From: Bugula neritina
Lineage: Eukaryota > Bryozoa > Gymnolaemata > Cheilostomatida > Bugulidae
Length of the DNA: 64,000 bases
Direction of reading: 5' to 3'
Assembly (NCBI GenBank): GCA_964035545.1
Contig: OZ037765.1
Span: 16,176,698 to 16,240,697, forward strand
The position numbers were made by a program, and so were the translations under genes. Below the pieces are notes generated by a model that saw only the letters and a list, made by a program, of their open reading frames with translations, was not told the origin of the DNA and did not search any database. Below are positions 1 through 9,620 of this stretch, piece after piece (the first letter of the stretch is position 1; each line of letters opens with the position of its first letter).

Positions 1-13
1 GGAGTTTAGTGAT

Positions 14-451
14 GTGATTGAGATCACCCAAGGGCCACCCCGGGTAGCACTGCTGAAGCTGAGAATGTCGTTGATGATTAAGGCCAAACCCTATGGGTTG
101 GGACCTGACATTGACAGCATCTTTGCTTCGCTGCGGGCCCGTTTTGGCATCTCCGCCATAGATGCCCAGACCCGACTACAAAGACTGCGGGGTGACCCAC
201 GCACCACACTGCAAGAACATGCCACCATGGTGATGAAGCTGGTGCAGATCGCATACAGCGACCTGCCCCAAGCCAATCGTGAACGGTATACTTTTGATGC
301 ATTTGTACAGTCCATCAACAACCTAGGACTCCACCACCAATTTCTGGCGAGGGGAGTCACGACGGTCGAGGGCGCACTTGCTGAAGGGGAAGCCTATCTT
401 CTGGCAAACCAGATGCATAAAAACCGCGGGGTCTCCCGCCAAGTGAAGTAG
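14..451 (+). pseudogene. gag capsid fragment of family A copy 1
   Basis: This is a 145-codon open stretch whose protein matches the minus-strand gag at 42.54-43.02 kb, sharing for example AKPY-LGPD-DSIFA-LR-RFG. It is the helical capsid-type region found in gag of Ty3/gypsy elements, where it packages element RNA into particles. The reading frame probably began left of position 1, and the first codon shown is not a true start. The frame stops at 451. The following 150 bases hold only broken coding sequence, and I see no CCHC zinc knuckle in this copy. Confidence 0.75.
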
Positions 452-598
452 AACCGCCGGTCGCTCAAGACGACGCGGGAGCGGGACCCCCTACAACTGC
501 CGCCGTTGGACAGCTAACAGCCATATCGAAGGTCGCACAACTGACCGACATGATGGCCAAACTGTTGGCGGCAATTACACCAAAACCCCTGGAAGACA

Positions 599-1713
599 AT
601 GCCTACAAGCCTTCACGGCCGTTGGCAAGACCACCGGGAAAACAACCAACCTTTGTTGAGAATGCAGAAACCCTGGACTCTTCCGCAAGTACTATCCTCT
701 TCTATATCAGGGGTTAAACTACCGCGGCCCGCAGATGTTCTCGCCAACTGCGGGCCGCAGATGAAATTCCCTGGGAAGAAGAAATGTGGACCGCCCAATC
801 GGGTGCCACGTACCACACCACAAGAGTGGCAGACATCGAGACAAGTAGGCAAGTGGCACCGCCCAGCTGTTACCTTCTCTATGCCACTCCACAATAGATT
901 CGATGGGTTGCCGACACTAGAGCCCGAGTGGGGGGCAGTACAAGGACAGAGCAAGACACCCTCTCCCCCACCAAGACGGCTTTGCAACCATCGCAGGCTA
1001 CCTCGCCATAGACCCACAGCGAGAGAGGTGTCCCCTGCAAAGTTACGGCATGAACGGGGACTAAGGGTGCAGCCTCACAGAAACAGCTTTTTCTTACCCA
1101 GCAAGCTAGAGGGTAAAGCTGTAACCTTCTTATTAGACTCCGGCCGCACCACAAACCTCTTAAATCGTCAACTCTTCGACACCCTCAGTGCTAGGGTCCG
1201 AGGCGAGATAGAACCATACACCGGGAATACGGCACCCTGGCAGATGGGTCGTGTATTCCCTTCTATGGTATAGTAGAGCTGACGGGACGTGTCTGAAATC
1301 AGGCTATACGGGAAACGTTCATAGTCAGCCAACTCAAAGAGAACGCTATTCTTGGGATGCCGTTCTTGAAACGACACGGGTGTCACATTGACTTCAGTAA
1401 GTCTGCAATGGTGATGTCTGGGCGAGAACTCGCCTGTGTCGACAAGTTTAGTTGCCCCCTAGTGAGAGGCGTGCAGGTAATACAGAACTGTACTATACCG
1501 GGCCGCTCCCAGGCCACTATTCACTGCAAGGTGAATTACAAACAGATATCGGGACTAGGAGTGGTGGAAGTTGCGCACAATAGAATCCAGCTCGCTAGCA
1601 GTTTAAACCAATTGACTGCGCGAGGAAAGATCTTAGTGCAGTGTGTCAACTCCTTCACGGAGTCGGTGGAGCTGCCGACCGGGTTCGTGGTGGGCCGCTT
1701 CCACTCTGTCTAG
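599..1713 (+). pseudogene. aspartic protease region of family A copy 1
   Basis: Two open stretches (to about 1273, then 1357-1713) together match the copy 2 protein at 42.0-41.35 kb. The protease active site reads LLDSGRTTNLL near 1130-1165, so the catalytic D-S-G is present. After it come the motifs MPFLKRHGCHIDF and RELACVDKF, which copy 2 shares. The family cleaves Gag-Pol into mature proteins. A stop and frameshift at about 1273-1350 separates the two parts. The Arg after DSG replaces the Cys seen at the same place in copy 2. Confidence 0.75.
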
Positions 1714-1809
1714 AAAGGAGACGTGGGACCGCAGTTGGGGGATACGACGGAGGAGTCCTAGCAACGCCCGCAAAAAGGGCGAAGGACCGTTCCACTACAC
1801 GTCAGGGAG

Positions 1810-3207
1810 TTGTACGAGGCAGGCTGCCATGGCTGCGCGAGCAACGAGGAACACCAGGCTATAACGAAGTTGCTGCGTGAGTACAATGACGTATTCAGCA
1901 GTGGAGATCATGACATGGGCCTAACACGGGTCACCCATTATGAGATACCACTAGCTGCGGGAACAGTTCCCATCCGGCAACCTACACATAGGTTGGGGTC
2001 AGAAAAAGAGAAGGAGGTAAGCCGACAAGTTCGGAATCTTCTGGACCGCGGCTTCATAGAGCCAGCACATAGTGCCTGGAGCTCGCAGGTCGTGTTGGTC
2101 CGGAAGAAAGATGGCAGTTGGCGGTTTTGTGTGGATTACCGCAAACTCAATAGCGTGACCATACAGAACGCTTACCCCCTACCCCGTATTACTGAATTCC
2201 TGGACCCCCTAGCCGGCAGCAAGTACTTCAGTACGTTAGGCTTGTTGAGCGGGTACTGGCAGGTCCCTCTGAGTCCCGATGCCCAGGGGAAAACGGCATT
2301 CATCACGCGAGACGATCTGTGGAAGTGGAAAGTGTTGCCGTTCGGGTTGACCTCCGCCCCGGCCACCTTCCAGAGACTGATGGAACAGGTCCTTAGCGGA
2401 CTGCACTGGAAAACGCTGTTGATCTACCTCGATGACGTCATCGTGATCTCCTCAGCCTTCGCGGCTCATATTAGTCGTCTGAGGGAGGTTTTCGAAAGAC
2501 TCAGAGGTGCCAGTCTGAAATTGAAGCCCTCCAAGTGCGTTCTGTTGCAGCCGGAGGTCAAGTACCTGGGGCACATTGTCGGCTGAAACGGCAGGGCGAC
2601 AGATCCTGAAAAGGTACGGGCAGTGGAAGACTGGGTTAGCCCCCGGGATTTGACCGAACTCCGGGCATTCCTGGGTCTGGTAGGGTATTACCGACAATAC
2701 ATACCAGATTTTGCGGAGATAGCACAGCCGTTAAACCGGCTCACCCCAAAGGGGGTAGCGTGGTAGTAGTCTCCGGTTGAACAACAGGCATTCGACCGTC
2801 TTAAGGATTGCCTGCTGGCTGCACCCGTCTTGGCGTACCCCGATCCCACTCGGGAGTACATCCTGGACACGGACGCCAATGACCAAAATATTGGCGCTGT
2901 GTTGTCACAGGTACAGGGAGGCCGAGAAGTAGTAGTAGCCTACTACAGCAAATCTCTCTCAGCTGCTGAACGAAAATACTGCGCTACCCGAAAGGAATTG
3001 TTGGCAGTAATCAAATCAGTGAAACACTTCCGACCTTATTTGTACGACAGGGGGTTCCGGCTGCATACAGACCACGCCTGGTTGATTTGGTTGTGCAAGA
3101 GTGCAGAATCGTCCAACCAAGTCGACAGTTGGCTAAAAATCCTGGCTGAATTCTCTTATCGGATCGAGCACCAGCCGGGAGGAAACAGGGCAATGCGGAT
3201 GGGTTAA
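1810..3207 (+). pseudogene. reverse transcriptase and RNase H of family A copy 1
   Basis: The RT domain spans about 1810-2700. Visible blocks are [34 protein letters not shown] and the catalytic box YLDDV near 2428-2442, followed by KYLGHIV. The connection and RNase H follow, with ILDTDAND--IGAVLSQV, RKELLAVI and HTDHAWLIWL, the acidic residues expected of this family. In-frame stops at about 2584 and 2764-2769 and loss of frame after 3207 make it a pseudogene. The role would be copying element RNA into DNA. The closest relative in the window is the same region of copy 2, roughly 41.1-39.75 kb on the minus strand. Confidence 0.88.
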
Positions 3208-3365
3208 GCCAGCGATCGGACTGAGGATGCAAGCAGTGCCTCGGTATTGAGAGGAGGGACGGAGGCCCCTCGTGATCTGATTTAGAGGCACTGGCTAACC
3301 AAGGAACAGAGTATGACTGGGACCAGATCCAACTCAAATCGACGGTCGGAAAGGATACGGAGGCT

Positions 3366-5126
3366 GTGCAAGGCCTCCGTGCCAACCCTGTTTTGGCCAA
3401 TAACGTCACAGAGCTGAGAAAACTCCAGGAGAATTTTCCTGGGGTAGTAGCCGACGTCTATCAGGCCAAAAAAGAAGGGCAACAACCCAGCGAGGAACAA
3501 CTGAGGCAGGAGTGCGCCAAACTCCGGCTATTCTGCCAGCGTTGGGACTCACTGCGGATCGGGGACGATGGGCTGCTGACTATCACATTGGCCACCAGCG
3601 GCAGACACCCCGAGAGGAAGAGGGTGGTTTGTCATGCTGCCATACGCCACAATTGATTGGAGATACCCACAAACAGGCTCACGCTGGAGTCTAGAGAGTG
3701 ATCACCAAATTGCAACTCCGGTGGTATTGGCCCAAAATGGGGCGTGACGTGCGAATCAGAGTAAGACAGTGCAAGATCTGCCAGGCCAGTAAGCATGTTC
3801 ATTTTCCTGGTGAAGCGGGCTGACAGAAGTTATATGCTGGACAGCCGTGTCAAGTTGTAGCTGTCGACCTGGTCGGACCCATGCCTCCAACTCTTAGAGG
3901 CAACAGCTGGATCTTAGTATTGACCAACTACTTTACCAAGTGGGCCAACGCCCTGGCTATCCCAGATGCGTCGGCCCCAACGGTGGCCCGGGTGCTGGGC
4001 CAAAACGCGTTTTGTTATTTCGGCCTTCCCGAATAGATACATTCAGACCATGATGCTCAATTCCAGTCTCATCTGATGAGTGACCTCTGTCACCTCTGGG
4101 GAGTAAATCAGAGCAGGACCACCCCTACTATCCACAAGGCAACGGGGTGGTGCAGCGCAATACCCGTATGCTGGGTGATGCACTCCGAAGCCTGCTCCTC
4201 GGCCGCAGTCAGGAGAAATGGGATACGGTACTGCCGCAAGTCATGCGTGCCTATCGTAGTACCCCACACACCAGTACTGGTGAGACCCTCCCCTCCAATA
4301 TCCTGATGCTCGGTCAAGAGACTCGACTCCCCAACCACCTTACCTACCATGTCTCTGAGCAGGATAACTCGGTCAACGAGTATGTTAGTGAACTAGTGGA
4401 ACGGATGAAGACCGCACATGACATGCTGCGAAAGAAGCAGTGGCAGGTGCGGCGTGAAAACTCAGAAGAACCACCCTTCTATAAATAAGAGACTGGGTAT
4501 GGATGGTCAACTACCGTAGGCGTCGCGGACAAGCGGCTAAACTACAGCCCAGGTTCGTGGGGCCCTATGTAGTAGTCGAGGCGATGCCCAACCATACCTA
4601 CATGATCGAGCGCTCAGGACAGGTGTCCATCTAAAATGAGGCTTGCTTGAAGCTGTATTGGGCCAGCCCCGATGTGGTGGGAGGGGCCCCCTGTTGTTGG
4701 AGCCCCGGAAGCAGACAGCATCACGCGGGCGACAGCGGCATGGACTCGAGTATGAGGTGGTCGTGCCGCGGGAGGAAGATCTGGTGAGAGACGAACGACC
4801 GCTTCCCCCAGCAGAAGTGAGTCCGCCGCTTCCGGCGCCAGGTCAGTCATCGTCACTTCCGGGGTCCGGGCCGGGCCCAGAAGGGAAAACCTCCACGAAA
4901 TGAGGGGCTCCGTCCAGAGAAATCAGAGAAAAACCAGCTACTAACGAGCCGGAAGTTCCACCAGTGGAACTTGATAGTCCACCGGTGAGTTCATCGCTTT
5001 CCTTAAAACGAGGACAACGTACCAGACAACCCCCTGCATATTTACAAAACTTCGTTTGTGACTGCGTTGAAAGCGGCAAGTATGTAAGTCCAGCGGGGTG
5101 CTATACGGGAAAACCACCAGTTAATT
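3366..5126 (+). pseudogene. integrase and pol C-terminus of family A copy 1
   Basis: Integrase pieces are readable in several frames. They include an HHCC-like zinc region near 3650-3790 (QLRWYWPKM, then C--C), a first catalytic Asp in VAVDLVGP near 3860, a second in IHSDHDAQFQ near 4040, and NGVVQRNTRML near 4150. In the last of these the usual Glu of the DDE triad reads Gln. MRAYRSTPHTSTGE follows at about 4245. The pol C-terminal tail ends near 5126 and matches copy 2 (LQ-FVCDC). Several stops and at least two frameshifts destroy it. The family role is insertion of element DNA into the host genome. Confidence 0.8.
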
Positions 5127-5319
5127 GTGGGAGTTGAACAATCGCGAGAGAAAGCGAAAATGACTTTTACGAGGGCGGAGCAGTGGGCGGAATTGATCCG
5201 CCCAAGGCAAAAAAGTCCCAGTCACGTGCAACGAACACGCCGCTCAGCCTTTCCCTACGCTGACATTGCTAAAGGCAGACATATTCTCAAATCTTCTACG
5301 CCAGTCTACCTGAACGTTG

Positions 5320-6473
5320 AGTATGCCTGAAAATACCAAGTTCCAAGGTAAGTCTGCCTGGATCTAGTATTCCTACCTATGGAAACGAGTCTGTTATCAG
5401 CTAACTCTGATTTAATTGATCCAATTGAGTCAAAGTTATGTCGACTGCGAATGACGACGAAGACATGGTAATGCCCGACGATCTTTTAGATCTGGAGCTA
5501 GACGCTATGATTTTTAATCAGTTTACACGCTCGGCCCCTGTCTCTCGAGTGCCTTATAAAAAGATTCATGACTCTCAGACTAGTAACAGTCGATTCTCAT
5601 CATAATTATATCGTAAAGGTCAATTTCGTCCTAACAATAATTTTATTCTTTCAGGCGACACTCGTGCCTCCGATTCCCCGAGGATGCCTTCTCTGGAAAT
5701 GGCGTGGGACCAAGAGTTCCTGCCACCTGTCACATCCAATTGTGTATTACCACACGCCTTAAAGTCTAAGCAATGTTGGACGGCGCCGGAGACGGAGCGG
5801 GGAGATATAGACAATACTACATGCTACCTATAACAACAGCACTTTACAACTCCCCACAGGCTGCGGGTACATATTCCCCATCACTATATAACGAAATTTT
5901 GTTCCTGCGGAGAGTTCAGTTATCATAGGGACTACATCCTCAGACACCAGCGGACCATGAATTGCTTTCAGTGTTATATATATGACGTGGATGAAATCTC
6001 CTACCCTAGATTCCTGGAATTAATACAGCCATTTGTCACCAACAAAGCTTGGCTAGAGAGACTGTCGCAAGGGTTTCCAGCCCCCAGACCAATTACCCAT
6101 GGTCCAGTACCCAAGCCCCTGAACTATCAAGAACCTGGCACGACACGTGGAACATCAAGCTCCATCTCTCTTCCCCAATCCCTTCTTCGTATTTTGTTAC
6201 AACGTGTAGAGACCTAACCTTCCAGACCGCGACAAATTAGACGTTCACCTTCCCCCTTGTTTCCTCCGGTCCGCAAGAGACGGTGGAATTCCTCATCTCC
6301 TGCCCGCCTACCTTCCTTAGCATGGAATCTGCAAGAAATTGAGCTCCGTGCAAGCAAACTGGAAGGAGAGGTCCATCGGCTCGCTCCTCGGATAGCAGCT
6401 GCTGCTAGTGATTTACATGCCCTAAAGGACTCCGCTGCCAAACTCAAACGATCAGCTCGTGACGATGCTAGAT
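5320..6473 (+). pseudogene. extra 3' reading frame (ORF3) of family A copy 1: zinc-finger and heptad-rich protein
   Basis: After the end of pol lies a further degenerate reading frame that pairs with ORF3 of copy 2 (38.0-36.78 kb, minus). Shared blocks are M(P/T)DDL--LELD/E, SRVPYKK, an aromatic segment with FTTPH-L-VH-P-H, then C-C-E-SY-RDYILRHQRTM-C (5910-5965), then a C-terminal block ending DLHALKDSAAKLKRSA (6408-6455). The second finger has the spacing C-x-C-x12-H-x5-C in both copies. In this copy the first finger has lost its second Cys to a stop (around 5830), and frames shift near 5430 and 5610. I do not recognise the protein. The fingers suggest nucleic-acid binding, which is inference. 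Confidence 0.7.
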
Positions 6474-6840
6474 AGTCTTTCGCTCCTGTGTGGGGCTTCC
6501 GGTCTGTGTGACCCATTTTCTCTTTCTCTACCTCCACATCCAGGACTGTCTGTGTGATGCCCCTCTTGATGGTTGCTGATGCCTGTTAGACTTTATGCCG
6601 GGTTGCCCGTTACATAGTCTCTTAAGTAATAATATATGTTTTTGTATATATATAAATCTGTACATTAACTTCGGATGTTACCCGTTCTTTCTTTTATATA
6701 TCATTTTTTATATACATATATTTATGGTTTTACTATCCGTAGTGCTCATATTTTTTTTATGTATATACGTAGTAAATATTCTTTTTTGTTTTGTGATGCA
6801 CTTCCCCCCACCGTCATGTTAGCAGGAAGTTGGCTCCCTG

Positions 6841-6841
<1 letters not shown>

Positions 6842-6925
<84 letters not shown>
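6842..6925. repeat. (TA)n microsatellite
   Basis: About 42 uninterrupted TA dinucleotides sit exactly where the 3' LTR of family A copy 1 should start. The open frame through it, read as Tyr-Ile repeats, is not a gene. Confidence 0.97.
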
Positions 6926-6928
<3 letters not shown>

Positions 6929-7598
6929 GCCAATTATTTACTACAAATTTCAAAAATAGCATAAACTAAGTGGTATTTCTATGCCTATTTGCATCCAATT
7001 TACTAGTCTTACATTTATAGCAACTGCAATGTATTTTGTGTAAAATGGTTATTGCAAGCATTATTCAATTCATATTCATGTTGTAATCACAGCGAAGCTT
7101 AAACTTTATAGCTTTGTATTTACGTGCATGAGTGAGTTTTGAATTTTTTTTAATTTTATATGCATAAAAAATGTGTTTAAAACTTTAGCAATAAACAAAA
7201 CTAAAAAAGATGTACACATAAAATAAAAACATAATAAAATAACAAAAGTGGCAAAACTTCTCTTTATAACTTTTATAAACTTGTGGTACCGATCGCGGCA
7301 TAATGATGCCCATATGATTTCTTAAGATTTCCTAAAGTTGGCACTCCTAAGTATACCACACTGGCATATTTCTCAAGCTGAATGTCAAAGGTTGCGTGTA
7401 TTCGCTCTTCCTCTTAGGCTCAGCGTAAACTTTAACCCGTGGGGAGTTGATCACGTGATTCTACTGTCGTCGTAACCCTGTAGTTGTCGTACCGTTAATG
7501 GATGGTTGTTTGTTGAATGAACCTTTTTGTAGGGAGAATAATTCTAACATAATTTGATAACTTCGTCCTGTCAGCTGGTCACGTGAGACGTTGTTGAC
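6926..7598. other. AT-rich upstream region of SNX4
   Basis: No coding sequence is visible. The left half is AT-rich single-copy-looking DNA. From about 7270 the composition becomes more balanced, as expected of a promoter and 5' untranslated region for the gene starting at 7599. It contains two CACGTG E-boxes, listed separately. I see no clear TATA box close to the start. Confidence 0.5.
7452..7585. promoter_or_regulatory. pair of CACGTG E-boxes upstream of SNX4
   Basis: CACGTG occurs at 7452-7457 within a perfect palindrome (ATCACGTGAT) and again at 7580-7585 (GTCACGTGAG), 147 and 19 bases before the ATG. Such boxes bind bHLH-zip factors of the USF/MYC/TFEB type. TFEB-type factors control trafficking and lysosomal genes in animals, which would fit a sorting nexin. 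The second box may lie in the 5' untranslated region. That these sites work is inference. Confidence 0.4.
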
Positions 7599-9379
7599 AT
7601 GGCGGACCAAAGTTGTCGTGAAAATGAAAGTGGTGATGATAGTTTATCTGCTTCGCCTCAATCTACAGTCAATACTCAACCGCTTAACTCATGGCTCCAA
7701 GTGTCAATCAAAGAATCTAGTCGGCGTACTACTACCTCACTGAAAATACAAGACTCGTTTGTGGTGTATTTAGTAGAAACTAAAGTATTGGATCAATTGA
7801 AAATCTGCCCTGAATGGCAAGAGGTACCAATAACTGTTTCGGGTTCAGATTGTGCTTCTACTTCACTAGTGGTTGTTTGGAGAAGATACAGTGAATTTGA
7901 TTTGTTACGAGACTACTTATTGGATGCATTTCCATCGGTAGTTATTCCTTCTCTTCCTGGAAAACGAGTCCTCACACCATGGCAAGCAGCGGCTTTAGAT
8001 AAAAGTGACCCAGAATTTGTTGAGAAAAGGCGGGTTTCTTTAGAGCAGTTTTTAAAGAGGCTTTGTTGTTTACCAGACATGTCTTCAGATCCCATTCTCT
8101 TGGCTTTTTTAAAAACTGACGCTGATTGGAAGAAGATGGTCCATTCGAAACAGCAGTTATTAAAAGATTCACGTCTTAAGGCACTAAGTGCAGCTTACAG
8201 AATCAAACGCCCCAACGAAAAGTTTGAAGCCATAAGAAGATATGCTAATGAATTAGAAGGGCATATTGGAAATTTGCTTAAAATTAGAGCTAAAGCTACA
8301 GAACATCTCTATGGAGTACACAAAATTCATGTTAACTATGGCCGGGAGTTTAGTGAATGGAGCTCTCTAGAAAGACAAGACATGGCAGATGGCCTTCAAA
8401 AAATTGGACAATATTTGGATGCCTTCTCTGAGGTAAATTTTGTTAACTTCAATTTGCTTGTCAGTTATTAGTAAATTGCTACTAAAACGTTTAACACATG
8501 TGCCTCTTGGCTTGTTATTTATAAAAGATCATTTGCATTTATTTTTAATTAGGGTATATTAGAATTCCAATTGCAAACTTGAGAATTTGAAACCAATACT
8601 TCCTAACATTCAAAATTATGTCATAACAGGCAAGAGCTGAAATTTTGATTCTTGATAAATAAAGAGCATGTGCAATTACATACATGCTAGCTAACATATC
8701 AAATTAAGTTCTGGTGGCAGGATGCTGATCTATGTATGTGTATTTCAGCTTACTAAATATAAGAAATTGGCATTATTATTATACTAAAACATATTTGTTT
8801 CAAGGATATTGATTCAAGCATAGAAAGTGAAGAAGACTTTGCCGATCAATTGAAAGAGTACCATGGATATTGCGACTCTCTGCGTCATATATGTGTAAAG
8901 CAAGAGTTGCTTTTACTGGAGCTTCAACAGTGTGAAAGCGCTCTGGAGAGCAAGAAGTTCAGGAGAAATAATTTGTCACAGGGCAAACGTGGCCTACTGG
9001 GTAAGTCTGGTTCTGCAACTAGTCAAGCTACATAAGTTTTAAAGTTAACACAACTTTTGCCTTTTAAACAATCACAATTTTATGATTAATAGATGGCCTG
9101 AAAGTGAAAATGTTTGGAGATGGTACACCTGAACAAAAAGAAGAGAAATTGAAGCAGCTTGATGAGGAAATAGTGGAGATGGAAGAGAAAGTGAAAATAG
9201 CTACTGAAGCGATAGAAAAGTTTGAGAGTAGTGCTTTAGCAAATGTTGAGAAATTTTATGCTCAGAAAACCTCAGATATTACTGATGTTTTAATCACACA
9301 TGTAGTTATGTCAATAGAGCAATGTAAAAAAAGCAAAGCGTCATGGGTGAATGTTAGGCAAGCTTGTCAATCTATGTGA
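7599..9379 (+). CDS. SNX4: Sorting nexin-4 (PX-BAR protein), three exons
   Basis: The exons are 7599-8432, 8805-9000 and 9093-9379, joined at GAG|gtaaat..caag|GAT and CTGG|gtaagt..ttaatag|AT. The sum is 1317 bases, giving 438 residues against about 450 in vertebrate SNX4. The start ATG lies in ACATGG. The N-terminal 40 residues are low in complexity. The PX domain spans about 45-175, with the phosphoinositide-binding RRYSEF at 95-100, PSLPGKR at 117-123 and KRRVSLEQFL at 143-152. The BAR domain fills the rest, with HVNYGREFSEWS-like and CKKSKASWVNVR segments matching the family. SNX4 binds PI3P on early endosomes and pairs with SNX7 or SNX30 to recycle cargo such as the transferrin receptor and, in autophagy, ATG9. 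It is convergent with the CCDC28 gene, with 241 bases between stops. Confidence 0.95.
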
Positions 9380-9527
9380 TCATACCCTTATTAGTAAGTT
9401 ATTGTTACAGTTTATCGAGGTTTCATTTTTGTCTAGTAAATTATTTAATGCTAGCAGTTATTTATCTTTACCGACTGGCATGGGTTTTTATCTGTAATCA
9501 ATTTCTTAAACCAGTATATTTTTAATG

Positions 9528-9543
9528 ATTTTATTAATAAAAT
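9528..9543. terminator. palindromic bidirectional poly(A) signal between SNX4 and CCDC28
   Basis: A 16-base perfect palindrome contains AATAAA on the plus strand (9536-9541), 157 bases after the SNX4 stop. It also contains AATAAA on the minus strand (9535-9530), 86 bases after the CCDC28 stop. One site can therefore serve both convergent genes, whose mRNA 3' ends would meet or overlap here. The hexamers are seen directly; their use is inferred. Confidence 0.6.
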
Positions 9544-9620
9544 TCTAGACATGCTATACATAACAGATCATGTACATAAGTTACATGAAATATTAAATAC
9601 GACAGTTACACAATTCACCT

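Larger units (their letters stand above)
1..6841 (+). mobile_element. Ty3/gypsy-type LTR retrotransposon, family A copy 1 (degenerate, 5' end outside window)
   Basis: In order along the plus strand lie a gag fragment, an aspartic protease, reverse transcriptase, RNase H, integrase and an extra 3' reading frame. This is the usual Ty3/gypsy order PR-RT-RH-INT. Stops and frameshifts break every part, so the copy is dead. It is clearly GC-richer than the surrounding DNA. The same proteins in the same order occur on the minus strand at 36.5-43.0 kb (copy 2), which shows the family. The 5' LTR and leader lie left of the window. At the 3' end the sequence still matches copy 2 up to the polypurine-tract region (around 6820-6840) and then turns abruptly into a TA microsatellite, so no 3' LTR is recognisable. 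Confidence 0.9.
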
